Of a stretch of DNA of 64,000 nucleotides, positions 38,384 to 50,100 are shown one piece after another. Source of the stretch: Saccharomycopsis crataegensis (lineage: Eukaryota; Ascomycota; Saccharomycetes; Ascoideales; Saccharomycopsidaceae). The stretch covers positions 3,038,001 to 3,102,000 of the forward strand of contig NW_027043829.1 of the NCBI RefSeq assembly GCF_037102585.1, in the 5' to 3' direction. The position numbers were made by a program, and so were the translations under genes. Numbering within the stretch: the stretch's first letter is position 1; each line of letters opens with the position of its first letter. The notes beneath the pieces are model-generated. The model worked only from the letters and a program-made list of their open reading frames with translations. It was not told the origin of the DNA and made no database searches.

Positions 38384-40578
38384 TATGGATAATGCTTATA
38401 GTTTCTTTGTTAAGGGAGGTGCTAGAAGAAGAAAGTGAATGCTCTTTCAACAATATTTTTTTTTTTTGTTTTTAGTCTCTCAATTTTGGTCAATATTCAA
38501 GGAGTATCTGGAGTGTTTTTTTTTCTTTTACCTTGGTTATAACAATTTATTAACCTCATTTTTTTTTTGTTTGAAATGTTACAAGTGATACCTGTTTCAA
38601 TGGATTTTTGATGATTCGCCATATTTAGAACAATTCGCTCATTAGTTTAGTTACTAGATATTATTCATTTAATTGTTTTGGATCTTATTTTTTTTTCATC
38701 TCTAGACGATGTTATTTTGTTTATGGTAATGTCACCTATAATCATTATGTTAACGTCAATTTTTATGTCTACGCAAGTAGTTATGCTTATGTTCCAATTC
38801 CTTTCTGGAATGTTTGCATTGGGAAAAAAGTTTTGCCAATGCTGCAGCCATGAACTTATTTTTGCTGCTTTGAGTTAAATCCGAGGAGAATTTCTGCAAG
38901 GAACAACAAACTGTTGCTGGTGGTGATAGAAATGTTCATGATGGATAGTTACATTCAGAGAGGGAGAGAAGATAAAATTCATGAGACTTTATTTCACTCA
39001 AGCGGGATATCAATTGCGAGATCTTAATTGCAAAAATGTGTACGTATATATACGCTTTTACAGCAAGAACAAAACAAAAAAAAAATAAAAAAAGGAATAC
39101 CAAAAGCCGAACTGAAAAAAAAAAAAAAAATTGGTGAGCCTTAATATTAACAGCATTGGGGTTCGAGATCTTACTATTTTATTCATTGTTTTTTTTTTTT
39201 TTTTGTTGGGTATTTAAAGTTCTTTACGGTTAGTGGTTATTAAAAAAACTAGCGTTCACCGTCACGTATTGATCAACTTGTAGCAACTTGCAAAGCAAAG
39301 CAAGTTACGTGTATAACAACATATTTGCTCCCATGAGCAGTCCCGAAACGAGACATACAGGAAGACATGTGTGCAGATGAGACGAGAAAAGAATTTTCTG
39401 GAAGTGGTGATATTCTGTTCGTCAAGCTTCGCTTACATTCTATTCATAGGGGAATTTGAGATCCCCTGGCAGATTTAGGTGTGTAAGTGAAAACATTGAG
39501 GATGTTTGCATACTGTCAGAGAATCCTAGGAATCAGTTGGAAAAAAAAAAATAAACAATTTTGTAAGCTTGTCTTTGAGTGGAACAACTGCACCATCGTA
39601 ACAAAACGTGTTCTTTACGATATAAAGGTAATTTTTGAATTGTATAATATGAAAAGCTTGAAGAGGTATCCGTATCCCCCACTCTCTTTTTGCATGGTTC
39701 TATCTATCCCTGCATCCGTTTTCGGACACTGAATAACAAAATACCGAAGGTGAAGTATCTTCTCGAAATCTAAGCCCTGTTATTGGATAGGGTGCCCAGA
39801 AATGCTTAACAGGTTGATGACATGTGTTTGTTGTTGTTGGATCAATCATTGGCTCTAAGCGGGGGATTCACACATCTGCCAAATTTATCTAAACACAGGA
39901 CGTGAGCAGCATCTTCTCCACCTAGCTCACAATTTCGTATAGAATCGATAACGTGGACTGACCCGCAAACACAATGCACAGTACGAAAAATAAACAATCA
40001 ACAGCCTCTTTAGCAACCTAACATTTATGATGTAATAATAGAGGTGTTTTTTAAAGTATGGGAATGTTCCGTGTAAGAGCTTACTTCTTCTAGTTTGCGG
40101 TAAAGTATCATCATGATTGCCACGCCTGCAGATTGACCCCTATATAAGCCACCATTGACTTGACTCTTAGTGTCGATTATTGCAAGTTGTCAATTATTTC
40201 TATGTGGCCAGTTTCATATTGCATCTAGATCGTCGGTGCATTGTGATCCCGGCACCCAACCCCCGTTATAATGAGACTTTATCACGTAATTATCTCGATA
40301 CCCCTGCCTCAGTACTGCTGCATTCCCTGATGCAATCGAGATTATTTATTGTAGACCCATGACATTTGGCAAAACCTCATAACTTGTTGGCTTGGTTCTA
40401 GTATCGGCATCACTTTTTGGATAGCAATTTACTGATCCTTAATAAGGAATAAAAATCACACTATAAAAAGAACGCTGTATCCCGCCAATTGATTATCCTA
40501 CAATCTTATAATATAACTTATAAAGCAACCTTCTTCTTTTCTTTGAATTATTCATATTTACTTCAATAACACTTAACA
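38384..40578 (+). other. Long spacer including the DDR48 promoter
   Basis: About 2.2 kb with no supported gene. It has many T/A runs (38455, 38517, 39077, 39115, 39189, 39540). The final part is the DDR48 promoter, with TATA box CTATAAAAAG at 40461-40470, about 110 bases before the ATG, and stress-element cores (CCCCT near 40138 and 40301, and GGGGG near 39860). Its large size fits a strongly regulated stress gene. Confidence 0.5.
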
Positions 40579-41427
40579 ATGGGTCTCTTCGGTGGTCACA
40601 ACAACAAAAACAACAACAACGACTCCTACGGGTCTAACAACAACAACGACTCCTACGGATCGAATAACAACGATTCCTACGGATCTAACAACAACAACGA
40701 CTCCTACGGGTCTAACAACAACAACGACTCCTACGGGTCTAACAACAACAACGATTCCTACGGTTCTAATAACAATAACTCTTACGGGTCTTCTAACAAC
40801 GACTCTTACGGATCTTCTAACAACGATTCTTACGGTTCCTCTAACAACGATTCCTACGGCTCTTCTAAGAAGAACAATAACAGCTCTTACGGTTCCTCCA
40901 ACAATGACTCTTACGGTTCCTCCAACAATGACTCTTACGGATCTTCTAACAACGATTCTTATGGTTCCTCTAACAACGACTCCTACGGATCCTCTAAGAA
41001 AAACAAGAAGTCTTCCAGTGACTCTTACGGTTCCTCCAACGATGACTCCTACGGATCTTCTAACAACGATTCCTATGGCTCCTCTAACAACGACTCCTAT
41101 GGTTCTTCTAAGAAAAACAACAACAACTCTTACGGGTCTTCTAACAACGATTCTTACGGATCTTCTAACAACGATTCTTACGGTTCCTCTAACAACGATT
41201 CTTACGGTTCCTCTAACAACGATTCTTACGGTTCCTCTAACAACGATTCCTACGGTTCTTCTAAGAAGAACAACAACAGCTCTTACGGTTCCTCCAACAA
41301 TGACTCTTACGGTTCCTCCAACAATGACTCTTACGGATCTTCTAACAACGATTCTTATGGTTCTAACAACAATAACAACAACAACAGCAACTCCTACGGT
41401 TCTAACGACAACGACAACAACTGGTAA
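40579..41427 (+). CDS. DDR48: Ddr48-type stress protein of SYGSSNND repeats
   Basis: After a short N-terminus MGLFGGHNNKNN, nearly all of the 282 residues are repeats of the 8-mer SNNDSYGS, in SYGSNNNND and SYGSSNND variants and separated by occasional Lys-rich breaks (SSKKNNNS, SSKKNKKSSS). It ends in NDNDNNW. This is the unmistakable Ddr48 layout (S. cerevisiae YMR173W, which also begins MGLFD and has SYGSNNND repeats). Ddr48 is an abundant, disordered, DNA-damage, heat and osmotic stress-induced protein with reported ATPase/GTPase activity. The repeats are encoded by a minisatellite of 24-27 bp units, so length should vary between strains. In S. cerevisiae DDR48 is near MMT1, the paralogue of the MMT gene found 3.5 kb downstream here. 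Confidence 0.93.
   Translation: MGLFGGHNNKNNNNDSYGSNNNNDSYGSNNNDSYGSNNNNDSYGSNNNNDSYGSNNNNDSYGSNNNNSYGSSNNDSYGSSNNDSYGSSNNDSYGSSKKNNNSSYGSSNNDSYGSSNNDSYGSSNNDSYGSSNNDSYGSSKKNKKSSSDSYGSSNDDSYGSSNNDSYGSSNNDSYGSSKKNNNNSYGSSNNDSYGSSNNDSYGSSNNDSYGSSNNDSYGSSNNDSYGSSKKNNNSSYGSSNNDSYGSSNNDSYGSSNNDSYGSNNNNNNNSNSYGSNDNDNNW
40630..41370 (+). repeat. In-frame coding minisatellite of DDR48
   Basis: About 30 units of roughly 24 bp (variants of TCTAACAACGACTCCTACGG). A larger period is visible too: the block from the first Lys-rich break recurs after the third break, so parts of 40860-40960 closely resemble 41270-41370, which suggests duplications of multi-unit blocks as well as single units. Confidence 0.9.
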
Positions 41428-42179
41428 TTTCTTTGAAGTTATATTTTACTCTGTTTTTAATTTTATTTTTATATGAGTTTATGAAAATAATACTATTATT
41501 CTTTTTCCGAATTTTTATGATATGTTCTTTTTTGTCCCAATCTTGCTGTAGTCAGATCTAGGAACTAGGCCTTGAATAAACGATCTCATCACTTTCTATG
41601 ATAGGTTTTTATTTAGTTTGCCTTTTTTCTAGAAGATACTGCTACTTAAAAATGTTATGAAGTTCAATTTTATATTGATTTGAATTGAATGTAGAATATC
41701 GTGAATGCAGCACGCATGTTATTTTTGTACTGTGTATTTTTAAAACTCAAAAGAAGCATCGATACTGCAATAAACGCTAATAATCATAACACGTACGAAA
41801 TTTCACAATATTCCCTGACTTCTTTGATTTAGATATTGAAGTGCTTTAATTGGAGTGCCCTAAAACTTTGATATAATAATAATAAGAGATCTGCATGTTT
41901 CTACTGATATATGCAAAATGTGTGGTTATTGCGTTGGTGTGTTTGTGTGTGTGTTTTTTTTTCTTTTTGTGGAGAGAAGCTCGATGAGTTGGAACAAGGA
42001 GCAACGAAAACATATAAAGGACACACTCTTAATTTATAACTAATAAATTACGTGGCTTCTGCAATACTCTAAAGGTAAACGAACAATTTATTGACAGTGA
42101 AGAAATAATTTTATTTTTTTTGTTTCCGTCTTTTGGCTTCTTTGTGCGTTCAAATGGATCATAGATAAACATTCAAGTG
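41428..42179. other. DDR48-FMP40 spacer
   Basis: About 750 bases: DDR48 3' region (T-rich around 41450-41640), then the FMP40 promoter with a GT-rich run near 41934-41955 and T-runs. No gene is seen. Confidence 0.5.
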
Positions 42180-44282
42180 ATGAATAGGGTTATTAATAAG
42201 AAATTTGTTGGTAGACAAACAGTCAATAAGAAAAGAGCCGTCTCGAATAGCACAAGACACAACATTTTTTTGAAAGCACTGAATCTGATTAGGTCTTATT
42301 CAGTGAAACCTGAAGAACCTTCACCAGTAACAACGATGAGTGATAGCAGTTATGTTTCGCTAATTGACAAGTACAAACCTCCATCATTCACAAAGCACTT
42401 AGCGGCAGATATAAGGGTTCCTTTTGCTCCATACCACTTGATTCCTGATGATCTCAAAATCCCGGGCCGGAGCTATGATTCGATGGCCGATTTTTCCCAA
42501 AAGAAGTATCAGAATAATGAACAACCACCATTGGAGGATCACTCAGTCGAGATCAAAGGTGGCATGAAGTATGATAAGTATTTGAGCGAACTGTATTTGC
42601 ACAAGCCTAGGCAGCTATTATCAGGGGCATTTAGCTACTCATTACCTGAAGCTAGAAAGCAACACAAATTCTTAACAGTTTCCCCCAACGCCATGAAGGA
42701 TCTAAATTTGAATGCCGAGTATGAATTAAACAAGGAAAACAATACTTATTTTGAGGAGATTTTGGGAGGACAGAAAATCGTTGAAAAAACGTTTCCTTAC
42801 AGTCAAGCTTATGCTGGATTTCAATTTGGCCAGTTTGCAGGTCAATTAGGTGATGGAAGAGTTATCAATTTATTTGAAGTAGAGGGTGACAATGGTCAGA
42901 AGTTCGAGATTCAGTTAAAAGGAGCAGGTAAAACTGCATTCTCGAGGTTTGCCGATGGGAAAGCAATTTTGAGATCCAGTGTACGAGAATTTATTATTTC
43001 TGAGTACTTGAATGCTATTGGAATTCCAACAACCAGATCTTTGGCAATTACTTCATTAACAAAAACCTACGCCCAAAGAGAAAGGGCTTTGTCATGTGCG
43101 ATAGTTGCCCGATTTGCTCCAAGCTGGGTCAGAGTTGGTACATTTGATTTGTACCGAGCCAGAGGAGATAGGAAAGGCTTGCGAAAAATGGCAGACTATT
43201 GTATCGAACATGTTTTTGGAGGAGAAGGTAAACTAGGTGATGTAGTTATTGATGGAGGGGCAACGAAATATGATAAACTATATCTAGAAATTGTCAGAAG
43301 AAATGCAAGAACTACAGCAATGTGCCAAGTGTATGGATTTTTGAATGGTGTCCTTAACACTGACAATACTTCAATTATGGGACTCTGTATTGATTTTGGA
43401 CCATTCGCAATAATGGATAAGTTTAATCCTGGTTATACTCCGAATAGTGAAGATGGAGAAAACAGATATGGCTATGATAATGTCCCAAGTTCTGTTTGGT
43501 GGAATTTGACAAGATTGGGTGAAGATTTGGGAGAATTAATAGGTGCTGGACCGAAATTCGTCAATGATGAGAGCTTATTAAAAGGGAATATTGATGCTGA
43601 GTTAGAGGGCAAAATCATTGGTAGGGCAAATAAAGTCATTGACATGGCACAACAAGAATATCAGGATGAATTTTTGAAAACGTATATTGAAACTTTTGGT
43701 AAAAGGTTGGGATTGGCGAAGGTAAATACTGGGGATAACGATGAATTGATTTCTCCAATGCTAAAAATGATGTGGGAAACTGAAATAAATTATAATAAGT
43801 TTTTTGTGACTTTGAGTAATATCGAGTTTTTCAAAAAGCCTGGAGGCATTGAAACTAACAGTCCAGCACAATCGCATGATTATTTGGAACTGGCAAAAAA
43901 ATTCATTCCTTTGAATTTTCAAAATTCCAAAGGTTGGTCTACAGAAGAAATTGCTGGCAAGATTGCTGAATTTTTGAAGATCTACCATCAAAGATTGATT
44001 GATGAATCTACTATGAGTGATAACTCGCGTCTTTTGGTTTCCAAGTCATTCAATCCGAAATTCGTTCCTAGTAGTTGGGTTATGGAAGAAGTTGTTGAAA
44101 CGTTGAGAGAAAACAAATGTGATGATATTTCCACTTTAAAGAAATTGACGAAAATGATTTGTTCACCATTTGATGAGAATAGTTGGGGAGAAGAGCTACC
44201 AGATGTTCAAAAGAGATGGATGGATCTGGGTGAAAGCTATGATGGGGAAAAGTATATGCTACAATGCTCTTGCTCAAGTTAA
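42180..44282 (+). CDS. FMP40: Mitochondrial SelO pseudokinase-fold AMPylator (Fmp40)
   Basis: I start at the ATG at 42180 (700 residues); the preceding GTG is not a start. The first 45 residues are basic and lack acids, a mitochondrial presequence. SelO hallmarks follow: GQFAGQLGDGRVINLFEV, the nucleotide lysine region QLKGAGKTAFSRFADGKAIL, RSSVREFIISEYL, the metal-binding NTDNTSIMGLCIDFGPFA, and the extreme C-terminus YMLQCSCSS, where the selenocysteine of animal SelO is Cys. SelO binds ATP upside down and transfers AMP to proteins; in yeast Fmp40 modifies mitochondrial redox proteins and protects against oxidative stress. It corresponds to YPL222W. Confidence 0.95.
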   Translation: MNRVINKKFVGRQTVNKKRAVSNSTRHNIFLKALNLIRSYSVKPEEPSPVTTMSDSSYVSLIDKYKPPSFTKHLAADIRVPFAPYHLIPDDLKIPGRSYDSMADFSQKKYQNNEQPPLEDHSVEIKGGMKYDKYLSELYLHKPRQLLSGAFSYSLPEARKQHKFLTVSPNAMKDLNLNAEYELNKENNTYFEEILGGQKIVEKTFPYSQAYAGFQFGQFAGQLGDGRVINLFEVEGDNGQKFEIQLKGAGKTAFSRFADGKAILRSSVREFIISEYLNAIGIPTTRSLAITSLTKTYAQRERALSCAIVARFAPSWVRVGTFDLYRARGDRKGLRKMADYCIEHVFGGEGKLGDVVIDGGATKYDKLYLEIVRRNARTTAMCQVYGFLNGVLNTDNTSIMGLCIDFGPFAIMDKFNPGYTPNSEDGENRYGYDNVPSSVWWNLTRLGEDLGELIGAGPKFVNDESLLKGNIDAELEGKIIGRANKVIDMAQQEYQDEFLKTYIETFGKRLGLAKVNTGDNDELISPMLKMMWETEINYNKFFVTLSNIEFFKKPGGIETNSPAQSHDYLELAKKFIPLNFQNSKGWSTEEIAGKIAEFLKIYHQRLIDESTMSDNSRLLVSKSFNPKFVPSSWVMEEVVETLRENKCDDISTLKKLTKMICSPFDENSWGEELPDVQKRWMDLGESYDGEKYMLQCSCSS

Positions 44283-44975
44283 ATTGTCGAGAAATCTTTA
44301 GACAAGCTTTCACAGGGCATATTGACTTTTCATTAATTGAGCCTATAACATAGAAATTTCCAGTGCTTTACTATGCCAATTACAGACCCTATTGATGAGA
44401 TATTACATTGTTAGGTATATAATAAATAAAGAGAATGAAACCTTTTTGTGTTTGATAATGCAAGGGCAGCTTTATTTACATATTGTTATTATTATTACTA
44501 AATTCTCCACTCCAAAATTTAAATACATATCGAATCAGACCCTTGGTTTTCGTTTTGCTAATCCAATGGTGGATCAATCAAATGCTGATCCTGTTATATG
44601 AACCAATAAACAGACCAATTTTATGGATTTCATATATCTGCGGTGCTGATTTACCTGAACTGTGAATAATTCAACAGAACAGCAAGGAGTTAATAACTGG
44701 GTAAAAGCCCATCGCACTGTACGCAAAAAAAAAAATTGTTGCGAGCCCCCGCAGGACGACGGGATGGCAGACTTCCAGGGACGTGACATCGCACCCCCAC
44801 AACAAAATGGCGTCATTTTGATAGGAACGAAAATTCATCTTCTCCATTAAAATACTGGAAAGCCTTCAGTGTTTAAAGAAGAATAGGACAACCCAGGAGA
44901 GAGAATCAAAAAAAAAAAAAAAATAACCAAAAGAATCTGAGAATTTTGGCTGTCTGGAAATAAATAGTAACAATC
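44283..44975. other. FMP40-MMT spacer
   Basis: Almost 700 bases, AT-rich to 44660, then more mixed (around 44740-44800) before an A-run at about 44909. It holds the 3' end of FMP40 and the MMT promoter. No gene is supported. Confidence 0.45.
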
Positions 44976-46487
44976 ATGATGGCTTCGAGAATTCTACTTC
45001 CGAAGATGACCTTCGTTAAGGGAAGCTATCAGGGTACTGCTTATAGGCTTACTGGGGTGATTAGATTATCATCATTGCAAGTTAGATCACATTCACACAG
45101 CCATGGACCAGTGTCAAGATCGAATCCTGATTCTCATTCTCATGCGCATTCGCATTCTCATGGATCTTCTGCTGATCCGTGTATGGAAGATGATCATGTT
45201 CATTTGAAATCGTCCGAATCAGAAACCAATGACCAGCTTATCTTTGGTGTTAAGGGGAAACATTTTGAGTATATCAATGGTTCGGGTAATGACTCTCCAT
45301 CGACATCAGTCAGAATTGAAGATGCCCCAAAAAAGAAATCCGTTATCAGCAATGATAATTTGAATAGCATGTCAGCCCCCTCTCATTCTCATTCTCATCT
45401 TGGTGGTCAAGGTCATTCGCATACTCATTCTACAGAATTATTAAAAGATATAAATTTCAGAAGCTTCATAAATAATAAAGGGGCGAGAATTACCGTCATT
45501 GGTCTTTTGACCAACGTCGGGATGGCCGTGGCAAAGGGGGTTGGTGGGGTTATGTTTCATTCTCAAGCACTTCTAGCAGATGCGGCTCACTCGATTTCCG
45601 ATTTGGTTTCTGATTTTCTCACTCTTTTCACCATCTCATTCTCATCCAGACATCCGGATAGCTTATTTCCTAATGGCTATGGGAAGATTGAATCGCTCGG
45701 TTCGTTATCGGTTAGCTCACTTTTGTTAGTGGCAGGGGTTTCAATTGGTTACTCTTCATTGGTCCAGATTTTGGGCCCAATGGTCCCAGCATCCATTATT
45801 GAAGTGATCCATCACTATCAGGAATTATTCCATATTCACAGCTCCTCGGGTCATTCTCACGCTCATGCTCATGCCACAGATATCAATGCTGCTTGGATCG
45901 CTGCAGGTTCCATAGCGGTGAAAGAATGGTTGTATCAAGCTACAAAGAAAGTTGCCATTGAGAGAAACTCCAATGTGTTACTTGCGAACGCCTGGCACCA
46001 CAGAGTCGACTCATTGACCTCGATTGCTGCCCTTATCACCATCACCGGGGGCATCTACTTCAATGTAAGTTGGTTAGACCCTCTTGGTGGGTTGCTTGTG
46101 TCTCTCTTAATCATCAAGGCCGGTTTTGATGGGTTTAAAGTTGCAGTATTTGAGTTGATTGATCGCGCATTGCCAGCAAACGATGCCACTTACGTGGAAA
46201 TCGAGCAAGAAATTAATACTGTCTTGAGCAAATTATTGAGTAACAATAATAGTGGAAGACGTTACACAATTGAGGAACTATCAATTTTATCAAGTGGTCC
46301 AAATTATGTGATCAACAATTTGAAGTTGTTGGTCCCAAAACAGAGGTGGGAAAACGTCTTGACAATTAACGAATTTGAAAATGTGACCAGAATATTGAAA
46401 GAAAAATTGTTTGATAATAGACCTAATCTAAAGAAAATTTCTATTGAGTTTATTGAAGAAGAACACATTCCAGAAGTTAAACAATAA
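44976..46487 (+). CDS. Mitochondrial cation-diffusion-facilitator metal transporter (Mmt1/Mmt2)
   Basis: The 503-residue protein has an N-terminal mitochondrial leader, then His-rich segments (HSHSHGPVSRSN, HSHAHSHSHG, HSHSHLGG, SGHSHAHAHA), unusually many for the family, which probably buffer metal. The CDF core has about six membrane helices with the metal-site motifs ADAAHSISDLVSDF (helix 2) and ANAWHHRVDSLTS (helix 5), and a C-terminal cytoplasmic-type domain. Yeast Mmt1 and Mmt2 move iron from mitochondria to cytosol. The pre-duplication position between FMP40 and NEW1 matches YPL224C (MMT2). Confidence 0.92.
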   Translation: MMASRILLPKMTFVKGSYQGTAYRLTGVIRLSSLQVRSHSHSHGPVSRSNPDSHSHAHSHSHGSSADPCMEDDHVHLKSSESETNDQLIFGVKGKHFEYINGSGNDSPSTSVRIEDAPKKKSVISNDNLNSMSAPSHSHSHLGGQGHSHTHSTELLKDINFRSFINNKGARITVIGLLTNVGMAVAKGVGGVMFHSQALLADAAHSISDLVSDFLTLFTISFSSRHPDSLFPNGYGKIESLGSLSVSSLLLVAGVSIGYSSLVQILGPMVPASIIEVIHHYQELFHIHSSSGHSHAHAHATDINAAWIAAGSIAVKEWLYQATKKVAIERNSNVLLANAWHHRVDSLTSIAALITITGGIYFNVSWLDPLGGLLVSLLIIKAGFDGFKVAVFELIDRALPANDATYVEIEQEINTVLSKLLSNNNSGRRYTIEELSILSSGPNYVINNLKLLVPKQRWENVLTINEFENVTRILKEKLFDNRPNLKKISIEFIEEEHIPEVKQ

Positions 46488-47167
46488 AACTAGAATTTTT
46501 TTTTTTTTTACCACAATCATTATTTTTTTTTTCCCTATAATATATATATATATATATATATCGACTCAAACAAAGTCCTGCTCAATGTAATGTTGACCAA
46601 TTCCTCCTATAATGCTTCTACCAAATTTATCTTCTGGTATTCCACATGGATCACTACAACACGGTATTGGTGTAAGAGTCTATTAATCCCAAAAATATAA
46701 ATGATTTCTTTTTCTTAATTTTGTGGAGTGTGATATTTCTCTCTGCTTTTCTCACTAACTACCCTATTTTACATCGATATCTTGCGATTTCAGTTCTAGA
46801 ATTTACATGTTTACATAGATCGTAGTATATTTTTGATAATGCTGTGAAACAAATGTATTATTCGATTTATATTAATTTATCCATCAAAACAGAAAAAACA
46901 ATTCAACAATAATATGAAAAAATAGTATGACAATGGTAAATAAAGAAAAACAAACAAAGAAAAAAAAAAAAGAAAAAAAATCAAGAGCTGTTCGAAAAAC
47001 CAGAATATGAAAATATTGCAACAAAAAAAAAAAAAGGAAAAGTAGGAAAAAGGGAAAACAAGCCAATATATTATTCAACAATTGCTGAGAAATATATCAT
47101 CTAACAAATGCTAAGAGATTGAAAGAAAATTAGAATGAGTGTTTTTTTTTAGATGTGTTTAAATCAT
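46488..47167. other. MMT-NEW1 convergent spacer with TA repeat
   Basis: About 680 bases. It contains T-runs at 46498-46510 and 46522-46532, a perfect TA dinucleotide repeat at 46541-46560, and long A-runs at 46960-47040. Both flanking genes end here, so it holds two terminators/poly(A) regions. No gene is seen. Confidence 0.5.
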
Positions 47168-50100
47168 CTATTCATCTTCATCATCGGTATCTTGAGGCTT
47201 TGGTGTACCCTTTGGAGATGACAACCATTCAATATGTCTAAGACGTCTTCTTTCGTCTCTGGCCTTCTTTTCATTTCTGGTCAACTTCTTCTTTCTCTTC
47301 TTGACCTTGATATTGGCTGGCGAATCATCATCATCTGGTTTTTGGTAAGAAGCAGCTTCACCACTAGCCATCACCTTATTGGCGACTTCTCCATGCTTAC
47401 CATCTTCGAATCTGTCCTCATCGATAGAAGCAATGGTCTTGGTGACCATCTTACCATTCTCAACAATCCATTGTTCAGGACACAAAGCACCGGTGAATTC
47501 ATTGTTGTGGGAAATCATAACGACACCACCATTCCAATCTCTAATAGCAATAGCCAAAGCACCAAGAGAGTCTCTATCCAAATAATTGGTTGGTTCATCC
47601 AAAACCAACAAATGTGGGTTATTCCACATGGCACCAGCAATGACAACCTTAACCAATTGACCACCGGACAAAGATCCCATTGGGGTGTGGTCAGCAATTT
47701 CACCATCCAAACCAACGTCTTCGAAATGTTGTCTAATCACAGATGGAATCAATTGTCTATAACCAAGACCTTCTCTCGAAGCTTCATGATCATCGAATTT
47801 CTGGACCAATTTATTGAATCCGTGTTCTAACAACACTTCCTTTGGAACCCAAGAATTATATCTTGGTAACCAGAACTTCCATTTGACTTCATATTGGAAA
47901 GATTTCTTGAACTTTTGTCTACCGACAATGGCTTCAATCTGTCTTGGTCCTCTACCGTCATCAACTTCAATTTCTTTTTTCATGATTTCTTTTTCTTCAT
48001 CAGAGATCTTTCTAGATTCCTTCAACAACACTTCACGATCGTCACCAAACTTATATCTCCATTGTAAATATTGATTAGCAGTCTTTTCCTTGTGTTGTTC
48101 AACATGTTGCAAAGCGTGTTGAGCAATGTAACCAATACGCAAGTTTGGATGTTTTTCAACGGTACCCTTATCTGGGACTAATTCGGCAGTAAGTAACTTG
48201 ATCAAAGTGGATTTACCAGCCCCATTAGGACCTAAAACGGCAACTCTGGAAGACAAAGACAAAGAACATGAAACGTCAGATAATGATGGCTTAGGAGCTC
48301 CTGGATAAGTAAACGTCACATCCACCATTTTGGCGATAGCCTTAGTTCTCGACTTGATACCTTGCAACAACCCACATCTTGGGAAAGCCATTTTAGCATT
48401 AGAATCGGTCAAAGTGTAGTAAGATTTGGTTTCTGGCTTGATCTTAACCAAAGCAGACAAATTACCCTTGTAGTAGACCAACTTCTTGCTTTCGTAATGA
48501 ATGATATTGGTACAAACTTTATCCAAGAATCCAGAGTCGTGGGACACGATCAAAGAGGTGATCTCAGAGTGTTCCAACAAGTAGTCGGCCAACCAGGCAA
48601 CATTTGCAACATCCAAGTGGTTAGTAGGTTCATCCAACAACAAGATATCGGCCTTCATCAACATAGCTTTAGCCAAAGCCAACTTCATTCTCCAACCACC
48701 AGACAAGGAGTTAAGGGCTTGGGATCTTCTGGTTTCATCGAAACCAACATCTTCCAATGCCTTGGCAATTTCTTCTCTTGGCAAGTTAGTGAAATCTTCT
48801 TCGGTTTGAATTAATGAAACCAAATCCAACTTGGTGGACTTCTCATCTTCAGTTGGGACTTTATGTTCCACAAAACAAGTCTTCAATTGATCCTTAGATG
48901 GAAAACCATCAACCTGGCCGTTATCAATGGCTCTCATCAAAGTTGATTTACCAGCACCATTTCTACCACACAAACCATATCTGTGACCTTTAACCAATCT
49001 CAATCTGGTCTTGTTCAACAACATTCTACCACCGTAAGCCAAAGAGAAAATGGTGTTGACAATTTCTTCACCTTCGTCTTCGTAAATGTCTTCTTCATCT
49101 TCAATGTGGAAAAGTTCCTTCAAGGAATGGATCATAGTAGCAATGTATTTTTCCTTTTCTTCTTCAGTGGCAAATTCCAAGAGCTTGGCATCAGATTTGA
49201 CGTTAAGAATAGCTTCCAAGTAATGCTTCAATTCTTCCAATTTATGAACATTGGATAAATCAGCGACAATGTTGGCAACATAGTTTTGAATAATGCTGTT
49301 GCTCTTGAATTGTTCACCAAGGTACTTTTTGGCTTCTTCGAGACTCAAAACCCCATTGAATTCGTGCTTTTTGGTGTATTCATCGGCAGTTTCCAAAACC
49401 TTCAAAGACTTAGAGGCCAATTCTCTAATTTCTGGTAAAGTAGCGTTCTGGGCAATCTTCTTGACTGAAGGTAACAAAATTGGCAAGTAGTTTTCAATTT
49501 CCTTATAATTTTTCACTAATCTTGTCAAGTTTTCAACAATAGTGATGGTCAATCTTAATTGATCTTGGGAAGAGGAGGCCATGTTCATGGACTTATTCAA
49601 AGTTGGGGCCAAGATAGCCAAAGTAGCTTCGGTAACTTCGGTAACAAAAGTAGTAGAAGCCAAAGAATTGATACATGCAGTAATCTTTTTTGGGTCGTTC
49701 AAAGCAGCAACAATAGCTGGTAAGTTCTTTTCCAAATCTAAGTTATCTTCCAAAACGTTAACAAAGTTGGTCAAAGTCTTGAAACCTTCTTTTGCCAATT
49801 CTGGCTTGAAATCACTGGAAATATCACTAAGGATTGGGATGGAGACGTGGAATTTCATCTTCAATACTTCGGCGCTAGCATCCTCAATAATATTGTTGAT
49901 GATTTTTAAAGCACCAACCTTAGGCTTCCATTTGGCACTACTTTGCAAATAAGCTAATAATTCATTAAGCAAAACTGATGGGGAAGAAACGGATGGAATA
50001 CAAGTATAGAGCACATCGACAGTCTTTTGGGCGGCTTTAACAACGTTGATTTCCTTAGCCATAAATTGGTTGAGACATAATGGGAAGAACTTAATAAGAT

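Noticed and set aside
39160-39180. GGGGTTCGAGATCT resembling a tRNA T-arm
   Set aside because: No acceptor, D or anticodon arm can be built around it.
40592-41476. 294-codon Thr/Leu-rich frame overlapping DDR48
   Set aside because: It is a frame shift of the DDR48 repeats (TTTT/LTTT pattern), with the true frame giving the known SYGSSNND repeats.
47234-47830. 198-codon plus-strand frame inside NEW1
   Set aside because: Antisense shadow of the NEW1 C-terminus, which is fully conserved on the minus strand.
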